From NCBI RefSeq assembly GCF_000003815.2, contig NC_049979.1, forward strand, positions 17,759,294 through 17,823,293: DNA of 64,000 nucleotides. The letters are read 5' to 3'. Shown piece after piece: positions 12,201-25,191 of the stretch; within the stretch, counting starts at the first letter, position 1; every line of letters begins with the position of its first letter. The stretch comes from Branchiostoma floridae. Lineage: Eukaryota > Chordata > Leptocardii > Amphioxiformes > Branchiostomatidae. The translations under genes and the position numbers were made by a program. The notes beneath the pieces are model-generated. The model worked only from the letters and a program-made list of their open reading frames with translations. It was not told the origin of the DNA and did no database searches.

Positions 12201-15200
12201 AACTACAATCATGTAGTAGACTTTGCCCATTTTGACCCTGATTTGAAATGGGAGCAATAAGTAATTTTCTGTGTGCATAAGCTGATTGTTTTCTCTGCTA
12301 TGTTGTCCAGACCAAATAAGGGAAGCCAGCCTGAGCCAGCAGCCAGGAGGGGTCAAGTTTCCCTCCCCTGCTAAATTTGGAATCACCTTGGGGCCAGCCT
12401 CCCAGATAGCTATCAGTGATGAATCCCCCTCCCTAATTGTGCCAGCAGTGTGCCAGCAGTGTGACAACGCTACTGGAATTACACCATCTGCTGTGTGACA
12501 GTCTTGGAGCGAGGGGCCCTTCTGCATCAGTCCCTGCCATAGCTGAACCAACTTCTCTCCCATGTAGGATACATGGCATTCCCAAACTCAACCAACACTT
12601 CCCTGAATTGGAGAACACTCATTACCTTTTAGTATATTATGATTACCCCGGCTTATAACGTTAACATAAATATGTTATAAAGTTCCAAACAGCTCAAGCA
12701 CTATCTGCATGGTGGGAAGCGGTCCAAGAATGATGTGCTCCAAACAAATTGGGCAGTGGAGGATTTTATTACAAACTTGATGGAAGGCCTGTGGGCAGCA
12801 AAATTGCCACCATTTAGGTTCCTTCTCCAATCTACAGGAAATGAGGCGTCTGGATTCTCACCATAAAGCACAGGGATGGAATAAAGGATTCGAGCATTGG
12901 AAACCTCAGAGAAATATTGATATGTCTGAAGCTTGGTAATAACTTACGTATACAGTAGCAGGCCGACAATTTTTTGTTGTAACACGTGGTTAGTGAAAAG
13001 AGTTTTCAAATAGACCAACCTTGCTATCATTTGAAATGTCACTTAGTAGGAAGTTGTATATATCAAAGAAGGTCAGTATGTTCATTATGTAATATAATAT
13101 TTCAGCCAGGTTTCATTTTCTTTCGGAAGAATGAGTATTTTTGAATGAGTATGACAGTATGCCCTAGGCACAAGTTTGCCATCAGATTCAGATCTGTATA
13201 TGTAATATGGTATCTTCGTTATCAGCTTATCATATATGCAACTGATTGATGCCAGGGAAAGGAATGGCTATAAATAACCACATTTGACCCAGTCGTTGTT
13301 TTAAAAGGCATGTGTATTGTTAGATAATCCAGGAATACTTTTTGTTTTATACGGGTGGAATTGTTGTATCAAGATACATTTAAACTTTAGATCAACACTG
13401 CTCCCCAGATATAGGAATGAATAAAACAAATGAGGATGGAATAGGTTAATAGGTTAAGGTAAGGACAAACTATATGATATCAGATTCTTCACAAATGTAA
13501 CTGAATAACTACAGTGGCTAATGATGAATGGATACATTGTTAGCAAATCACTATTCCACATAATGGGACAAATGCCGTTATTGGCAGTTCTATTCATAAA
13601 TATCAATGCCTTAAACCTGATAAGGTTTGGCACAACTATTGTATCATCACTACGTAATGTAACACCTGGAACACCTTAAAATATAAGGGCTCTGTGTGCA
13701 TTCTATTCTTGGAATGCAAGAAAGGCTGATCATTCAGGGGTCAGCTTTTATTACTTTGATTAGGTAAATGGACCGTGCTGTTACCCTATGGTCAACCATG
13801 TTGTCCATTAGGGATTAAGGATTATGGCCATCAGTACCTGAAAATTGTATCTGTCAAAGAGACGAATGAAAGCGCTGACTGTGCCATTCCTCACAACGTG
13901 GGAAGCGGAAAGGGGATGATATGTCATACTAGCAGTAGATATGAGGGTGTGAGACTATCATGCCACATGTACTCATCACCTGCATGGCCTGCACACAATC
14001 CAGCGCTACAGGTATGAAACATGTCTCCCTGTGTATAAAAGGGACCATTTTCCGAGAACCAATTTCACGTTACCTCAAATATGGTCCCGCTATCAAATTG
14101 GAACAGGGCAAGTAGAAATGGAATGACTATGTATGAATAATGTAATATCACAATAAAATATGGGGCTCTGATTTCCCTGTAGACACTTTCTTCAATGCCG
14201 GATAAGATGGGAGTGGTTTGTTTTTTTAACCCTTTCTATCTCAGTCATGTATACCGATTACAAACCACAAAGACCTGTCCTGTACAACTGCCTTAGGCAA
14301 GGCTATGGAGCAGGGCTACAAGTATGTAGCAAACCATGAGACCAAGCTATTAATCATTGTCATCAAATACTACAGTTCATTTGATGGCAGTCACACTTGC
14401 CACCATGTGAGTTTCCACCAATTATGTCAAGTTCCCTGCACTCCAAGGTCCGCTACTCTTAGATTTTATCCACCTTCACTTGGGGGCATATTATGTCATA
14501 ATTTTTCAGGGATGCAATGAAAGATGTTTTGCTCATCTTATGTGGTAATCATACTTAATTTGGGTTTTCATTTCTCTTGAGTTAATCAGCTTGTGTATTC
14601 CTGGGGGTATATTTTGTACATGTCCTTGCATTATGACCAGCATGAATGCAAAGCACCTGCTTCCATTAGTTTCTGCTAGATAACATCATTTCACTGCTAT
14701 GGTTTCTAACTACCCTAGTTTGAAGCACCTGCTGCTGTCCAAAACCAGCCTCATTTACAACTTATGCCTACAGCACAAGTCAACCCTGTCAGCAAACATG
14801 GTGCTGTCCTCGCCATGCCAGTACCAGACACAGATCTTTTAAGTCTTCAACACACGGTATGTGGACAAAACCGTATTGACGTCATAGAGAAAACAAACCC
14901 TTTCACAGTTGCCTGGTAAGAGTTCTAACTTTGCGTCATGTGCAACTTGATACATATACGTCATGTTGAATACAAGTTGACTGAAAGTCCTGTTTGTTTG
15001 TTTGCTGCTTATATGACCCGTAATCATGGGGCCTTTGTAGGGAGGGAAAGTAAAGGCTCCGATAATGTTACCATAACCTTCATGTTGAAACCTTGTACAG
15101 TGAAGATAAAAAACTTGTTTGGTTCAATATGCAACAGAATGAATCAGTAAGTATATTGATAAGCAAATCAATTCATCAATGATATGAGTTTGCTGAGGCA

Positions 15201-18200
15201 ATATGTATTCAGCACAGAGCACAGTAAAACCTGCTTTCTCTACAACATTACAAGGTGATGTGACATAGTGGAGGGAGCAACAGTGGCACTCTCCAATGCT
15301 TGTCATGAGAAATCCCATGTTGAGCTTTTCCCCACAAACCCATTACATGCTGCATGTAAGAGAGCATATGGCAGATCTGATAAGCGGTTGCTCTAATTTG
15401 GCAACAATTGTAATTTTCTTGCTCATTATTGAAATCTATCTCATAATAGCAACATGTTGATGCTGTGAAGGGCAAAAGCTTACCTTAATGCTAGCAGATG
15501 TTTTTACATATTGTGAATAATGCTGATGATTACCATTCCTATGCTAAAACATGGCTGCTATCATACATAATGAATAGCCTGTAATGTTAACCAGCATGGC
15601 TCCAGTAGCAGGTTGTTTTACTAGATACAGTACCTGTAAGATATGATACCTTTTCTCTTTGCTTTCCCTCTAATTTCTACAACATTTTTAACCTACACAA
15701 TGATGAGCTTTGTACCTTTTAGATTAATTTCAGTATGCCCTTCCCAGCTTGCTTATTTCCTTTCCAACAAAGGTCATTTTAGTGCTTATGGGTTAAAAAG
15801 ATCAAATAATACAAAACATATTTTGTATCTTTTCAATCAGCTCTTTCAAAGGGCTGTTGCCTGCACAGGGTGCAAGATCTTTTCGTACTTCTTCCAAAGG
15901 TCCAATTAAGTGCACTGGAGATATAACTATTATTTTTATCATCTCCCACTATACCAATCAATATTAGATATTTGCATAATCATGTTCTCCTTCCCTTGTA
16001 GGCAACAACCATGATAGAATACTAGAGCTTAAAACAAGTCCGTAGGTAATCATTTTTTTCAAATATTACAATAGCTAAACTGGTGCTGCACACACATCCA
16101 TCAGATTCCATTGTACATGATGTACATCATCTGATGTTACAGTAATAATGGATTATAGTCTGCCTTGAATGTCTGTAAAGCTTACATTTTGTATATTCTA
16201 AGAACCAGCAGTCATGTTATTTTTCTCTCACACAAGGATACCAGGATACTAGTAAACAAAAATATCCATCTTACTTCTGGCCAAAAGGGAAAATTTGTCA
16301 GTGCTCTCCATTTATGTGTATGTGTCAAATTATTTGTGACAGGATGTGGTACCAGGTATTGTGACCACACTGGTAGGCCCGACTTCAGCACCAATTATTC
16401 ACATGCATCATCTACATTCCAGTACAGTTAATATACGAGTTTTTTTTTTTTAAACAGTGTATTACCCTATATGTAATGTTCTTTTTAGCAAGAGTAAGTA
16501 TATCATCTATGCCAAATGTGAAATGAAAAAAAAAAAAAATAGAGAAAAATTACCAATAGACAATGGACATATTCTGTTCATGGCTGTATAATGTTTGTGC
16601 TTTTGAACAACAGAAATTTGCAGAATATGGTGTGATGTGAGAGATGCTGTCATGAATTATTAACTAGACATGCAAATTTCATGTGCATGGTCAATTCTTT
16701 GGAATTTTAAGTGTTTCATACTACAAAAAAAGTATATTTTTCCACACCACACAGAAAAAGTGACTATTCAAGATAAGAGGAAAATTTCTGGATGTAGACA
16801 TGTATCAAATGTTACTGTCTACTCAGTAGTAGCATAATATTATGTTATTTACTGTATACAGTAGTCTACGAACTGTCTCCAAACTGGTAACCATTTTCAC
16901 AGTTACTGTTTACAGACTGATATAAAAATGGGTCAATGAATAAATGTTGGATGCATACAACATATCATTTCACATTGTGCTTCTCATTGGTAAATAATAT
17001 ATGATATCTATTGTTAGTATTAATATACAAATATAGGTACATTCATCCATATCGAATATCGAGATATGGAAATGAAAATGATTGTTTTGAACATTGCAGT
17101 TTTCCCTCCAAGGGGCCCCCACCTCTGACCCTACCAGCCAGGCATGTAGCCTTTGGCTGCATCCATGGTTCAAACCCTTAATTATGGTGCTGGTGGAGAA
17201 AATGGTGCAATAATAATGGCCAGTGGGCATATCCACTTGCACTCAGTCTTATGTTCACATATTGCCAGCTTCCCCATTACTTTCACACCAAATAAAAATT
17301 GACCACATCTCAAAAGCTTTCTTTCCTGCAGGGCTGGATTTTTTAATGTTAAAGCTGATTTTCTTTTAACACGGCACTGACGTGCGCAAAAAAATCTATT
17401 TCTGCACAAAGGTGTTGCTATCGGCTTTCAATTGGATCAATGATTCCAAGGTGGCATTTCCACACACACACCTCCCAGCCTCCACTGGATAAGCCTGCAC
17501 GCATGAGAATAGTCAATCGTTCCCTGGCTACCTAATATGTATTTCTCCCAATACAACCTGCAAGTAGTCTACCTACAGGACATGGTATTCCCGGTTATCA
17601 CAGTTTAAGGAGCCTGTAGACTTGGACGCACCTTAGAGTCTAATCATCATGTCAAGGGATGTGTACATATACGGGGTGCAATGAATGGGTTGGTTCTGTG
17701 TATCTAAACTGGTACAAGTTCAACACCTAGAATCCTTCAAGGAGGTCTGTAATGCTCTTTTAAGTTTTAGAAAGGACTTGTTGTTTCACTAGTGCTTTGC
17801 CTCAGGCGATCGTGCACCTTTTGTTGTGTGACTTAAGTAGAAAAGGTGTTATTTTTGGTTAGAATTTCAAATGTGAAGAAGTTATTTCATCATTGTGGAG
17901 CAACATTGTCTTGTTTAATTCTGTATCAGTGATAACTTCGTTAGAAAAAAAGGGATTATGGTAATTATAATGTCAGAGCAGATATTTGTAATGCCTATTT
18001 TTTTCCTAAATAACCCTTTGGCTGGTTACAAAATATGTAGTAAAACCAGTTTCAGATAAGCCAATTGCCAAGACAAAATGCTGGAGATAAAAACATCATA
18101 TTCTGCAGTATGAACCAAATAACAAAGTTATGATGTTGAAAGATAATTTTGGCATTCTAGGATGATAAAAAACATTCTGTATTAATTGAGACTGTGCATA

Positions 18201-21200
18201 GAAGGCAAATATATGTGTTTGAAACCCAAATAATACCAGTCATTCATCTTGCATTCAATACATGTACACATCCCTTTGTAAGTTACAGAAGGTAGGATAA
18301 AAGTGGTTGATGACGGTAATGATGATTACCGAAAGCTGTCAATAAATTTCCATTTGTCACTTCCATAGCAATAGCTTTATTGTCAGCTTCTAAATGGCAA
18401 GGAACATATTAACAACCCTGTGATCTCAGGCTTTTCATGGACAAAAATTGCAAATGTGTTTGATTTTGACACCTATTTTCTGCAACTGCAAGTTTTTGGC
18501 TGCCATCCAATAACAAAACAACATACGTATACTAGCCTGAGTCTTCGTAGTACACTGTAACACTGCTGGAAAGGTTTCAATCTTCACTTTTTTAAACCTT
18601 GAATATGCTAATGATTTGAAATCAATCTCCTGTCTGGGTCCTGTATGTCTTACCTCAAAGATGGGCTGGACTGAGATGCATAGAATTACACAGGAGCTTT
18701 ACAATCCGAGTTGGATTTTAAGAGATGATGTATGTTTTGTACAAGTGTGTTAAACATGGCTATCATTCAAATGGTAAAAACTGTTTTCCAAAAATTAATT
18801 TGGTACACTGATGGAAAAATTGCAAGGAGGTTAGAGGACACATGCATACATGTGTACATGATAAGGCCCAATTTTTTCACCATAGCAACAAATGCAACAT
18901 TTAAAACCATCATCGGTGTGCCTTCAGCCAAAGCTATAGTGTTGAAGTAAATAAACCTACTTGCAGAAAAGAATAGCATGATTTTCACACAAAAGCTTTG
19001 AGTACAACTGATATGATGAGTTGGCATGTTGGCCATAAAATCATTACAGACAACTCTTTCTGTATCTGTCCCAAAGAAAGTGCTCAGAGATAGAGCATCC
19101 TCATCTGCCTCATCATGTCTCCTTAACAACCGCTGGTACAGACATGTGGTCGTAGCTTAATGTTCATAACCATTCTTATCTTGTGGACGTCATCACAAAT
19201 GTGACTTTGATAGTTGCCATGGTACTTAACAAGGCAGAACCCTCAATCTATATTACAGTGTACCATCTGTGCTTGTGCATCTGGGGACAGCTGCCTCCAG
19301 CAGGCAATAAAAAGAGTCCACACACTAACATTGTAATTTAGACTGTAACAACAGACACAGTCTTTTGTATCAAATGCCAAGGGCCTATTTCATTGTTTAC
19401 AACTTATATATGAATTTCTTAATATAAATCCATTTTTCTCAGGCAATTTTCCATGGCCTCTGCATTTTTCCTGGTAGACAAGTGCGATGGATAAAATTGT
19501 CTAAAAATACCATACATTCACTTGCTGGATGCACTATGGGTAAATGCCATTGTGAGGACAATTGTGCTATGGAGCCATAGGAATATATAGGGTATCCCAC
19601 ATTTACTCGTGTGTCCCATATAGAGTGAGATTCAACCTGTCAATAACAGTCTAACAGTACACCAGCATAGAGTCAGACTGCCTCTGCTGCGCTATGGCTG
19701 ACGACCATGTAGACATTTAATGTAAAGACAATGAATATGTAACACACAACTAGAAAAGCAAGCATATGCCCATGATAATTACTGCCGAGATCTTGGTCTC
19801 AATATTTAGAGTCATCTCAAATTTTATCCATTGATATGTCTGATAATGTATTGAGTCTAAGCCCATGTCTGAAGGCAGCATAATTTTTCCTAGAGAAAAC
19901 ATCCAAAATGAATAATGATGACATGTTGCTCTCATTCTTGTAATTGACCAGCCAATTCCAGTGTTTAGAAAGACATGTAATTCCCTCCGGGAGTACCAGT
20001 CACTCCCATGTGTGAAAAGTCGGTCCCTGTAAAATCTGCACACCAAAATCCTCTTGTGGAACTCTGAGCTGGCTTAGGTGTTCACACTGTGGATCATAAG
20101 CTACAATGTAAGCTCAGGAGCAGAGTCTCTTCAGACTCAACATCTGTTTGTGGGCCAAGCCTTTTGACATTGTCATAATTTCATATTCAGACTTTGTCAA
20201 AAAGTGTACATGTCTATTCCAAAATTGTTTTTAGACTTGTGATTTCAATTGATGATTGATTGTGATCAACAGAAGGAAGATGGGGTAATAGCCTCATTTG
20301 TATTTCAGCTGAAAACCAACATCTCTGCCATGCAGTTGATTTAAAGAAAGATGGTAAGACCAACTTGATTCAAGCTTTCATCTCTTTTTAGTTTCCTTAA
20401 CCTGATACAAGTTGATCGTACTTCAAGAGGAAGGTATCACTAGGGCTGTCAAACAATCTGCCACAACCAAGGCAATGAAACTACTGGATACGTAAGTCCA
20501 GGTGAATCACAAGTCTATAATGCACTATAATGCAACTGGAGAAGGCTGTACAAACAATTTAGTCACCCTACATATTTGTATGCAAGCATTTTAGAGCAAT
20601 TTCCTTTTTCCCATCATGAGCCTATGTTCAATCAATACCTGGAGTTCAATGGCCATAATCAATAAACTCTAACAAATAACTGAAGCCAAGTTCTAGTTTC
20701 TAAGGAAATGTACCTTCAAGTAAGGAGATATTTTATGACAGAAGGAGAACATTGAGATTCTCTCTCAAAAATTGTCATATGGAATATATTATGCTATGTT
20801 TAGATGTTTAAGATCTAAAGGGGCTGCAGACACGGAAGGTGCCTGTGTGAAGGGAGATTCTGCTTCTACCATGCATTTGTATGAAATTTTGAATGTACAA
20901 TAGATCCAGCAGACTGTATTTATAATGTTTATCAGCATGCTGTTGCCTTAGCCCTTCTGGCTCAATTGTATCAAATAAAGCAAAATATAGAAAAGAGCTA
21001 GGGTTGAATGGTGGCATGATTAGTGCTCATGCCCCAACGTACCCCCAATTTCTTAGAACCTGACTGCAATGTTTATGCTGTGGCTAAGGCTGGCTATTTT
21101 GAGCTGGAGTAACAAATCGCTTGCTGAAGCAAAGCCATTAGACTTGTAACATGTTCCTGTGAACTTTTCATAGACTGGCCAAATAGAACATAGAAAGGAC

Positions 21201-21397
21201 AGGGCTGATCTAATAGCAACCTACCTCCCGAGAGTGCCTCTTATCTCTTTTGTAAAGCATGTCTATGTCACCTCAGTTGACCTCTGTCTATCATGTTCTC
21301 TATACAAAACATTGTATATGCAAACAAACCTAGCATGTCAAAAATACAATAAGCTCCAATCTAGTGTCAGAATTTAGAAAATCGTATGTTCACTTAC

Positions 21398-23127
21398 GAT
21401 GTTTCGTCGTTTTGGAATTCCAGTTCGCCGAAAGCGTCTTCGTAGTCATCACCGCCACCCTTGGCGATTCCATCGATGGTGCGGTATGGGACGCGGACCA
21501 CGCCTCTGGCACCTGCTCCCCTGATAACCTTCAGCTTGTAGGTGCCAACACTTTCATGAACTTCTAACTCCTTGTCCTCGAAGGTGAAGACACCTGCGTG
21601 GTCATCATCAAGGATGTTGATGGTAGCTACAGCAGGGCTGACCAGCTTGATGTCGTTGGCGCCCCCTGACTCTGGGCTGGTACGGACATTACTCAGCTTC
21701 ATGAAGAAATGCTCATCCTCCTCAAAGACTTCATCATCGATGATGGTAACGGAGATCTCCTTCTGTGTTTCACCTGGCTTGAAATACAGAGTGCCCTCCA
21801 CATACTCGTAGTCGGAGCCCGCGTTGGCCGTACCATCCTCAGACTTGTAATCAACGTAGGTAGGGCGGTTGAGATCTCCACCTCTGCGGACAACAATCAC
21901 GTCGAATGTGCCCACATTTTCCAGAACGGTGAAAATGTCAGGTTCGAAATACACCTTGGTGATGGAGTCATCTTCATGGCCTATCCTGATCTCTGCCAGG
22001 CTGGCTTCCCTTTGCATGTCTTTCTGGATGCCCTTTTTGATGACGTTGCCTGATCCCGTCATCTTCCTGGTAGCCTGGATTCGGTAGAACGCTCTGCTCT
22101 TAGGACCGCTGTTGAGAAGCTCATAATTGGCCTTTTCCATAAGGGTATCCATGTCAGCATCAGGATGTTTCCTCCTCAAATCCTTCAGCAGTTCTTGGAT
22201 TTCACGCTTGTTGTCACCAACTCCATATGGAAGATCGCCATCAGCCAAGTCATCCTCTCCGCCCTTCTCAGCCAGCTCCATGTCACCACCTTCAGATGCC
22301 ACAATGACCTTCTTGCTCCTGCTTGCTCGGTATCTCTTGTCCAGGTACTTGTAGAAGAGCAATCTCCTGTCAGCGACGTAGGCAATAAGCACACAAACAG
22401 GGAAGAAGGCCAGGGTGACGATTCCCTCCCACACATCCACGACACGTGGTGAGATGACAGCAAGGATGAGGAATAGCCACAGGTATGCGAACAAGCTCCA
22501 CGATGCAGTAACGATGAACACTCTCAAATGCTTTATTCTGCGAACCTCACCATCAGGAATCACTTGTACACAGATGGCAATGATGACAAACAGGTTGAAG
22601 GCAGCACTACCTACAATGGTAGATGGTCCCAAGTCTCCTGCATTAAAGTTGTTTCCTATGATTTCAATGATGGACAGAAGGATCTCAGGGGCTGAAGATC
22701 CCAAAGCCATGAGAGTCAAGTTGGAAACTGTCTCATTCCAGACTTTGACAACCACAACTTGGGTTGTACCATCTGATCTCTTGATTGTAACTTCTCTCTC
22801 CTGTGCAGTGATGACCTCAATGGCAGCCATGAATCTGTCCGCAATGATTGAAACTCCCAGGAAAAAGAAGAGCAACCCGGCAAAGTAGATCGTAGCTCTT
22901 GCAGCCTTGTCCCCCTCGGTCATGACAGTGGGTTCCCATAGAGGTAATATAACACCCTTCTTACATGGATCGGGCAAAGGGGAACATGGTTCCTCGGCCG
23001 GGACTGCCGGCTCCGTCACATTGTCCTGCGCGCTGATGCTGTTGGCTTGTAGTACCAGCAGGAACAGGGCGGCTCCCCACAGCCACCTGCCCGACAGCGC
23101 ACCTGCTATTCTCCTGAACGTCTCCAT
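21398..23127 (-). CDS. Sodium/calcium exchanger (SLC8/NCX), first coding exon, partial
   Basis: Plasma-membrane Na+/Ca2+ exchanger, which extrudes Ca2+ using the Na+ gradient. The exon encodes 576 codons plus two bases, counted from the Met at 23127. It shows a signal peptide (about 13-34), an N-glycosylation site NVT (36-38), TM helices about 77-98, 133-155, 171-190, 203-226 and 231-253, the alpha-1 repeat with GSSAPEIL (143-150) and GSAAFN (173-178), and the autoinhibitory XIP segment RRLLFYKYLDKRYR from 254. Calx-beta domain CBD1 (about 391-510) keeps likely Ca2+ ligands E395, D431, D464/D465 and D507-D509. CBD2 starts near 514 and is cut by the donor at 21398 (GTAAGT, phase 2), just after GELEFQNDET. 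The vertebrate SLC8A1 large exon 2 ends at the equivalent place, before the alternatively spliced region. The frame upstream of this Met stays open for 22 codons but crosses a splice acceptor, so I use the Met inside the exon. The rest of CBD2 and the alpha-2 half are not in the window. The paralogue (A1, A2 or A3) cannot be assigned; it is probably the single pro-orthologue. Confidence 0.96.
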
Positions 23128-23159
23128 GTTTTTCGCCGGGTGACACGCCTCACACCCAC
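23128..23159 (-). other. 5' UTR part of the SLC8 exon with splice acceptor
   Basis: On the minus strand a pyrimidine-rich tract ends in CATAG at 23160-23161, then GTGGGTGTGAG leads after 32 bases to the start codon at 23127. This matches the vertebrate NCX layout, where alternative untranslated first exons splice to an acceptor just upstream of the ATG. The acceptor is seen; its use is inferred. Confidence 0.6.
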
Positions 23160-23366
23160 CTATGGAAGAGAACAAAGAAATGTTGTGTTTCAAGGCGTAC
23201 GCACATGACCACTAATTTCAGAGAAAACTGAGTGCCCCTAGGCCACGCCCCTTCGTTAAACAAAGTGTAATGGCCAGGCTTTGCCACCCAGACCCGAGCT
23301 GACAATGTGAACCATCCAAACGTCTGCACTGAAGAGCTATATATGGCGAGGACCACTGGTACTTAC
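23160..23366 (-). other. Possible short 5' UTR intron of SLC8 with donor at 23366
   Basis: On the minus strand GTGAAC is followed by GTAAGTACC, a near-ideal donor with the exon ending at 23367. Joined to the acceptor at 23160 it would define a 207-base intron and an untranslated first exon above 23367. A TATA-like CATATATAG (minus strand, about 23339-23347) lies inside this interval. Transcription might therefore start here instead and read straight into the exon. The two readings exclude each other for a given transcript. Confidence 0.4.
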
Positions 23367-24815
23367 GTTCACTGGCGTGCACTAGTCGGGACTGTTTGCT
23401 CGCACCCAATTACTGACTACAATGTTAGTTTCTTTGTACTCGTCTTCGCGGCCGGGGGACGTTCCCAAGCCATTCAGCATTCTATTCTGGATAATGGTCC
23501 CGCTCCAACATGCACACCTTGCCCGAGTGTTTAGTAGCGTTGGCGTGCAGCGCTTGCCGCAATGTCCCAGATCCAGTCAGCTACACTTCCGCGTTCTGAT
23601 CACAAAACAACCAGACTGACGTCCCGTGCTCCACCACGTCTTCTTCCCACAACACGCCTCAGTGTTTTATGCCCGTCTGCTCAGAATTATTCAGTAGGCA
23701 CCCCTCTGCAACCCACTAATTTCTGCACAGGTATCGGACCATATCACAACACGAGAAGCTTGCCAGCTAACTGTCGTTACGCGTTACTGCACAGTCCAAC
23801 TGAAGGTGGGGACGGCCTTTTGAGCACTGAGGCTTTGGGTTAGGGCGGACCGCAGGGTATCACGGGTAGGGAGCTGTGGCGCTTCAACTTATTGTGGTGT
23901 GTCATTAAAACAGGGTAGTTATCTACGCAAGCTGTCTTTATCTCGTTTGAATTTTGCAAACCAAAACATACATCTGAAGAAGTGGTAGTATATTTGAGAG
24001 ATGACTGTAGCGGAGGCATTTTACTTTAATAGTGCGATGGCCTCTTACTAGGTGTTTCATGTCCTTGATGGAAGAACAACAAGCCGCTCCCTTTCCTATC
24101 AAAAACCCAAAGATGTTTACCACCATATTTGAAATGTGCACAATTACGGCGGAGGTGAAGACTTCAATGAGGGTGCCTGGGGCGGAATGAAATGCCGCTC
24201 ATTTACATCTTCATGCCCCCAAGTCAGATACGATCGCCGCCGTAGTCCCTTCGGACTACCTTATGCGTCACACTCCTATTTCTGGCATTAGACAAGAGGA
24301 AGCGTTATACAGACCTACCTACTGTAGATAGCCAGTTTCCTTTTCAACTAAATGGCGGGTTAAAGCGTTGATGTTCTGGGATATACCGGCTAACTGCACA
24401 TGAATTTATTTTCCCTCTAGGTCCCCAGACAATTCATTACTGGACTCATTCATTGATCAGTTGTTCGCATCTACTGGCGGCACCAGCCTTGTTCGTAATA
24501 CGAGAGCTTTTAAGTTGTAGATGATAAGAATGGCCACGTGACCAGGCAACATTTCATTTCTTTCGCATGTGTCGGTTACCTTTTCATAAAAATTCATGGA
24601 CAGGCATTGCTAACAATATTATCCGATCTGTTGTAATATCCATTTGAGATTAGACTGGGAAAACGGAAACCAACATATTCTGTCTATAATGTAATACAAT
24701 CATGATATTGTCCTTATTGGTCGTCGGTGGGTTCGAGTATTCACTGGTCAATTGTTTAAACGTACCCCATACGTAGGCTCAGGTAGATCGCCTATTGTTG
24801 TATCGCGTTGCTTAC

Positions 24816-25191
24816 CTGTGCCGTGGTTTTGTTTTGTGTACCCAGGACAAGTGCCACTTCCATGCACGCGTACTTGTATTCGACAGTTCTCGCCCCAGGC
24901 ACCAAACACGTGCCCTGTCACTGCTAGAGTATTCACAGTCAAAGAGTAAAGACAGCGCTCCGTTCTTTTTTCATCTACAGAGTGGATGACGGGAAAATAA
25001 GATGATGAATGTGACGGGTATCTGTTGTACCAATGATTGTTCTCGAAACACAGCTGACAATTTCTTTCCGAAAATATTCCACAAATTTCTATAAAAAAGT
25101 TAGCCATGTTTATGTTCTGCGATGATGCATACGCGACCCGTTGTATGGGGGAATTTTGAATCGAATGCCATGTCGCTTTTATCGCTCCCAT
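24816..25191 (-). other. Possible alternative untranslated first exon of SLC8
   Basis: A second strong minus-strand donor, CACAG|GTAAGC, ends at 24816. The frame upstream is open for 125 codons from 25191, but the peptide has no recognisable domain, so coding is not supported. Mammalian NCX1 has several tissue-specific untranslated first exons, which makes such a donor worth noting. The exon start is unknown; 25191 only marks the open frame. Confidence 0.2.

Larger units (their letters stand above)
1..21397 (-). other. Large SLC8 intron; no supported exon
   Basis: The exchanger exon ends at 21398 with a good splice donor, so this stretch should be the intron that follows. I looked on the minus strand for the rest of CBD2, the alternatively spliced loop exons and the second transmembrane half, and found no stretch with both NCX-like coding and splice sites. 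Open frames here are short (120 codons or fewer), without recognisable domains. The DNA is AT-rich and CpG-poor. It holds the repeats and hairpin listed separately. That it is a single intron is inference; the next exon may lie left of the window. Confidence 0.6.

Noticed and set aside
12162-12563. 133-codon minus-strand frame
   Set aside because: Other frames on both strands are open over the same bases because the stretch is GC-richer. No domain or splice context.
18767-19129. 120-codon minus-strand frame in the SLC8 intron
   Set aside because: It has no NCX similarity, no acceptor and donor in suitable places and no recognisable domain. Likely chance.
23128-23193. Upstream Met at 23193 as the SLC8 start
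   Set aside because: It would translate through a clear polypyrimidine-AG acceptor, and the peptide MKHNISLF does not resemble an NCX N-terminus. The Met at 23127 directly precedes a good signal peptide.
24748-25191. 147-codon minus-strand frame as a gene
   Set aside because: Composition and peptide look random. Kept only as a possible untranslated exon because of the donor at 24816.
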